Of a stretch of 64,000 nt of DNA, positions 62,865-64,000 are shown in pieces; positions within the stretch are counted from its first letter, which is position 1; the number at the start of each line of letters is the position of its first letter. The notes beneath the pieces were generated by a model. The model saw only the letters and a program-made list of their open reading frames with translations, did not search any database and had not been told where the DNA came from. The position numbers and the translations under genes are program-made. This DNA comes from Rhodococcoides fascians A44A. Its GTDB lineage: Bacteria > Actinomycetota > Actinomycetes > Mycobacteriales > Mycobacteriaceae. The stretch lies in NCBI RefSeq assembly GCF_000760735.1, contig NZ_JMEX01000008.1:404018-468017 (forward strand), written 5' to 3'.

Positions 62865-63734
62865 ATGGCAAAGCATTCGAAGAAGAGCGGCAACCTGTGG
62901 TCGACACCTGCGGCCGACATCCTCCGTGCGACCGACGAGACATCCGTCGCGGACCTGGACTGCTCACTGACTCCGGGTTTCGAGGGCAGCAAGACCGACG
63001 GGCAGGCGCTGCTCGCAGAGCGCGGCGAGGTGCTGTCGGCGTTGCAGGAGAAGCTGTACGCCAACGGCCGGACCGGCGACCTGCGCTCGATCCTGCTGGT
63101 ACTTCAGGGCATGGACACCGCAGGCAAGGGCGGCATGGTGCGACATGTCATCGGAATGGTCGACCCGCAGGGCGTCGACCTGGCGTCGTTCGGAGTTCCG
63201 ACGCAGGAGGAGAAGCAGCATCACTACCTGTGGCGCATCCGAAACGCCCTGCCGCGCGGTGGACGGATCGGGGTCTTCGACCGCTCGCACTACGAAGATG
63301 TGCTGGTCGTCGCCGTCCACGACCTTGTTCCGCGTCAGGTCTGGGAACCGCGGTTCGACGAGATCAACGCGTTCGAGAAGGAGTTGGTCGACGGCGGCAC
63401 GCACATCGTGAAGGTTGCGTTGTTCGTTTCTCCGGAAGAGCAGCGAACCAGGTTGCAGGAGAGGTTGGATCGGCCGGACAAGCACTGGAAGTACAACCCG
63501 GGCGACGTCACCGAGCGCGGCTTTCTGCCGCAGTACCGCACCGCGTATCAGCGGGTCATCGACAGGACCAACACGGACTACGCGCCGTGGCACGTCATTC
63601 AGGCCGATCGGAAATGGTACGCACGCTTGGCGGTGACCGAGCTGCTGATCGATGCACTGCAGAAGCTCGACCTCGAGTGGCCCGAAGCCGATTTCGACGT
63701 CGAGGTGGAGAAGCAGCGTCTCGCGGACAGCTAG
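62865..63734 (+). CDS. Polyphosphate kinase 2 family protein
   Basis: 289 residues. Walker A is GMDTAGKGG (82-90), with FDRSHYED as Walker B/lid start and RPDKHWKYNPGD in the lid region. PPK2 enzymes move phosphate between polyphosphate and nucleotides (or AMP/ADP); the single-domain form with an N-terminal extension of about 50 residues is a class I/III type, which cannot be settled by eye. With ppx and SenX3-RegX3 in the same window, it fits a polyphosphate economy. Divergent from the PPOX gene (78 bases). Confidence 0.92.
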   Translation: MAKHSKKSGNLWSTPAADILRATDETSVADLDCSLTPGFEGSKTDGQALLAERGEVLSALQEKLYANGRTGDLRSILLVLQGMDTAGKGGMVRHVIGMVDPQGVDLASFGVPTQEEKQHHYLWRIRNALPRGGRIGVFDRSHYEDVLVVAVHDLVPRQVWEPRFDEINAFEKELVDGGTHIVKVALFVSPEEQRTRLQERLDRPDKHWKYNPGDVTERGFLPQYRTAYQRVIDRTNTDYAPWHVIQADRKWYARLAVTELLIDALQKLDLEWPEADFDVEVEKQRLADS

Positions 63735-63748
63735 CGACGGACCTCTAC

Positions 63749-63799
63749 GACGAGGTCAGGAGTCCGACGAGGTCAGGCGTCCGACCAGGTCAGGAGTCG
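63749..63799. repeat. Tandem repeat, three 17-bp units
   Basis: GACGAGGTCAGGAGTCC (63749-63765), GACGAGGTCAGGCGTCC (63766-63782) and a third variant GACCAGGTCAGGAGTCG (63783-63799). It lies between convergent genes and overlaps the 3' end of the partial membrane-protein gene, giving its stop codon. Confidence 0.85.
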
Positions 63800-64000
63800 G
63801 GGTGCCCTGTTCCGCCGACGAGACCCATCGCCGACGCCATCGCGACGACGCACACGCAACCGGCGATGACGGCGACGGTGCCGAGACCGTTGAAGGCCGA
63901 CAGTGCGAACAGGACGAGCGCGAGCACACCGACAGTGACCAGTGCATACCGCGCGGCGCCGGGATGGGCGCCGACCAGTGCGTGGCCGGCTGAGCTGTGC
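63790..64000 (-). CDS. Membrane protein, C-terminal part only (5' end outside window)
   Basis: The last about 69 residues are visible, with two hydrophobic helices (RYALVTVGVLALVLFALSAF and VAVIAGCVCVVAMASAMGLV) separated by a short loop NGLGT, ending GGTGHPDS. Composition and codon pattern look like a genuine integral membrane protein. The stop codon and last residues fall in the third unit of the 17-base repeat. No family can be named from this fragment. Confidence 0.6.
   Translation of the reverse strand, partial: HSSAGHALVGAHPGAARYALVTVGVLALVLFALSAFNGLGTVAVIAGCVCVVAMASAMGLVGGTGHPDS

Overview
The window is GC-rich actinobacterial chromosome, almost certainly from a mycolic-acid bacterium of the Rhodococcus/Nocardia/Mycobacterium group, with Rhodococcus the best guess. 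This rests on gene content and order: mshA (mycothiol), a Rieske/metallo-beta-lactamase UDP-MurNAc hydroxylase (namH type), an F420-type PPOX protein, bS22, HbhA, and the SenX3-RegX3 pair. From memory, the order also follows, inverted, the Mycobacterium tuberculosis stretch from about Rv0472c to Rv0513. No rRNA, tRNA, CRISPR array, phage or insertion sequence was recognised.

Layout. 1-1.8 kb: a copper module (csoR-copZ, with a CsoR operator) followed by a PQQ-type dehydrogenase lipoprotein cut by the window edge. 1.7-4.0 kb: a run of small membrane proteins, two of them only 52 and 39 aa. 4.0-10.1 kb: the rex-hemA-hemC-hemD-hemB haem operon with a Rex-like operator. 10.1-20.7 kb: a conserved housekeeping block (glutaredoxin-like, HAD phosphatase, GNAT, acyltransferase, GalE2-like epimerase, bS22, small HTH protein, proC, thioesterase, sugar isomerase-like, Rv0497-like, ppx). 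20.8-24.6 kb: an ADH-A-like alcohol dehydrogenase, regX3-senX3 and gpmA. 24.6-38.4 kb: an accessory block between gpmA and ybjN-mshA, carrying LtrA, cydAB, a carboxylesterase, an acyl-CoA ligase, a complete Bmp/Nup-type nucleoside ABC importer and an NCS2 nucleobase permease. 38.4-47.6 kb: ybjN-mshA, an alpha/beta hydrolase, a ROK regulator, an SDR, and a cell-wall group (L,D-transpeptidase, namH, murB). 47.6-64 kb: two DUF2505 paralogues, methyltransferases, an orphan AbiEi-type protein, an LmeA-like protein, deoC, purU, a hydrolase-MerR pair, hbhA and its HTH partner, DUF445, TetR, DJ-1/PfpI, a siderophore-binding lipoprotein, a secreted lipase, a PPOX protein, PPK2 and a partial membrane protein.

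Many genes are translationally coupled through 4-8 base stop/start overlaps (rex-hemA-hemC; hemB with its downstream gene; ppx with the Rv0497-like gene; senX3-regX3; gpmA-LtrA; mshA-ybjN; the nucleoside importer; HTH-hbhA). The strongest biological reading beyond housekeeping is cell-wall precursor chemistry. MurB makes UDP-MurNAc, the next gene downstream looks like the enzyme that hydroxylates UDP-MurNAc to the N-glycolyl form, and an L,D-transpeptidase follows.

The most unusual non-coding signal is a set of short repeats at gene ends. A 33-34 bp element occurs near 10.44, 43.6 and 48.7 kb. Inverted repeats carrying GTGAGTGGAAATGTAG lie near 20.74 and 43.6 kb. A TGTCACA...TCCCGGAGG family lies near 30.0 and 62.2 kb. 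At two convergent junctions the repeat supplies the stop codon of a neighbouring gene, and at 48.7 kb it is read through by the 5' end of a methyltransferase frame.
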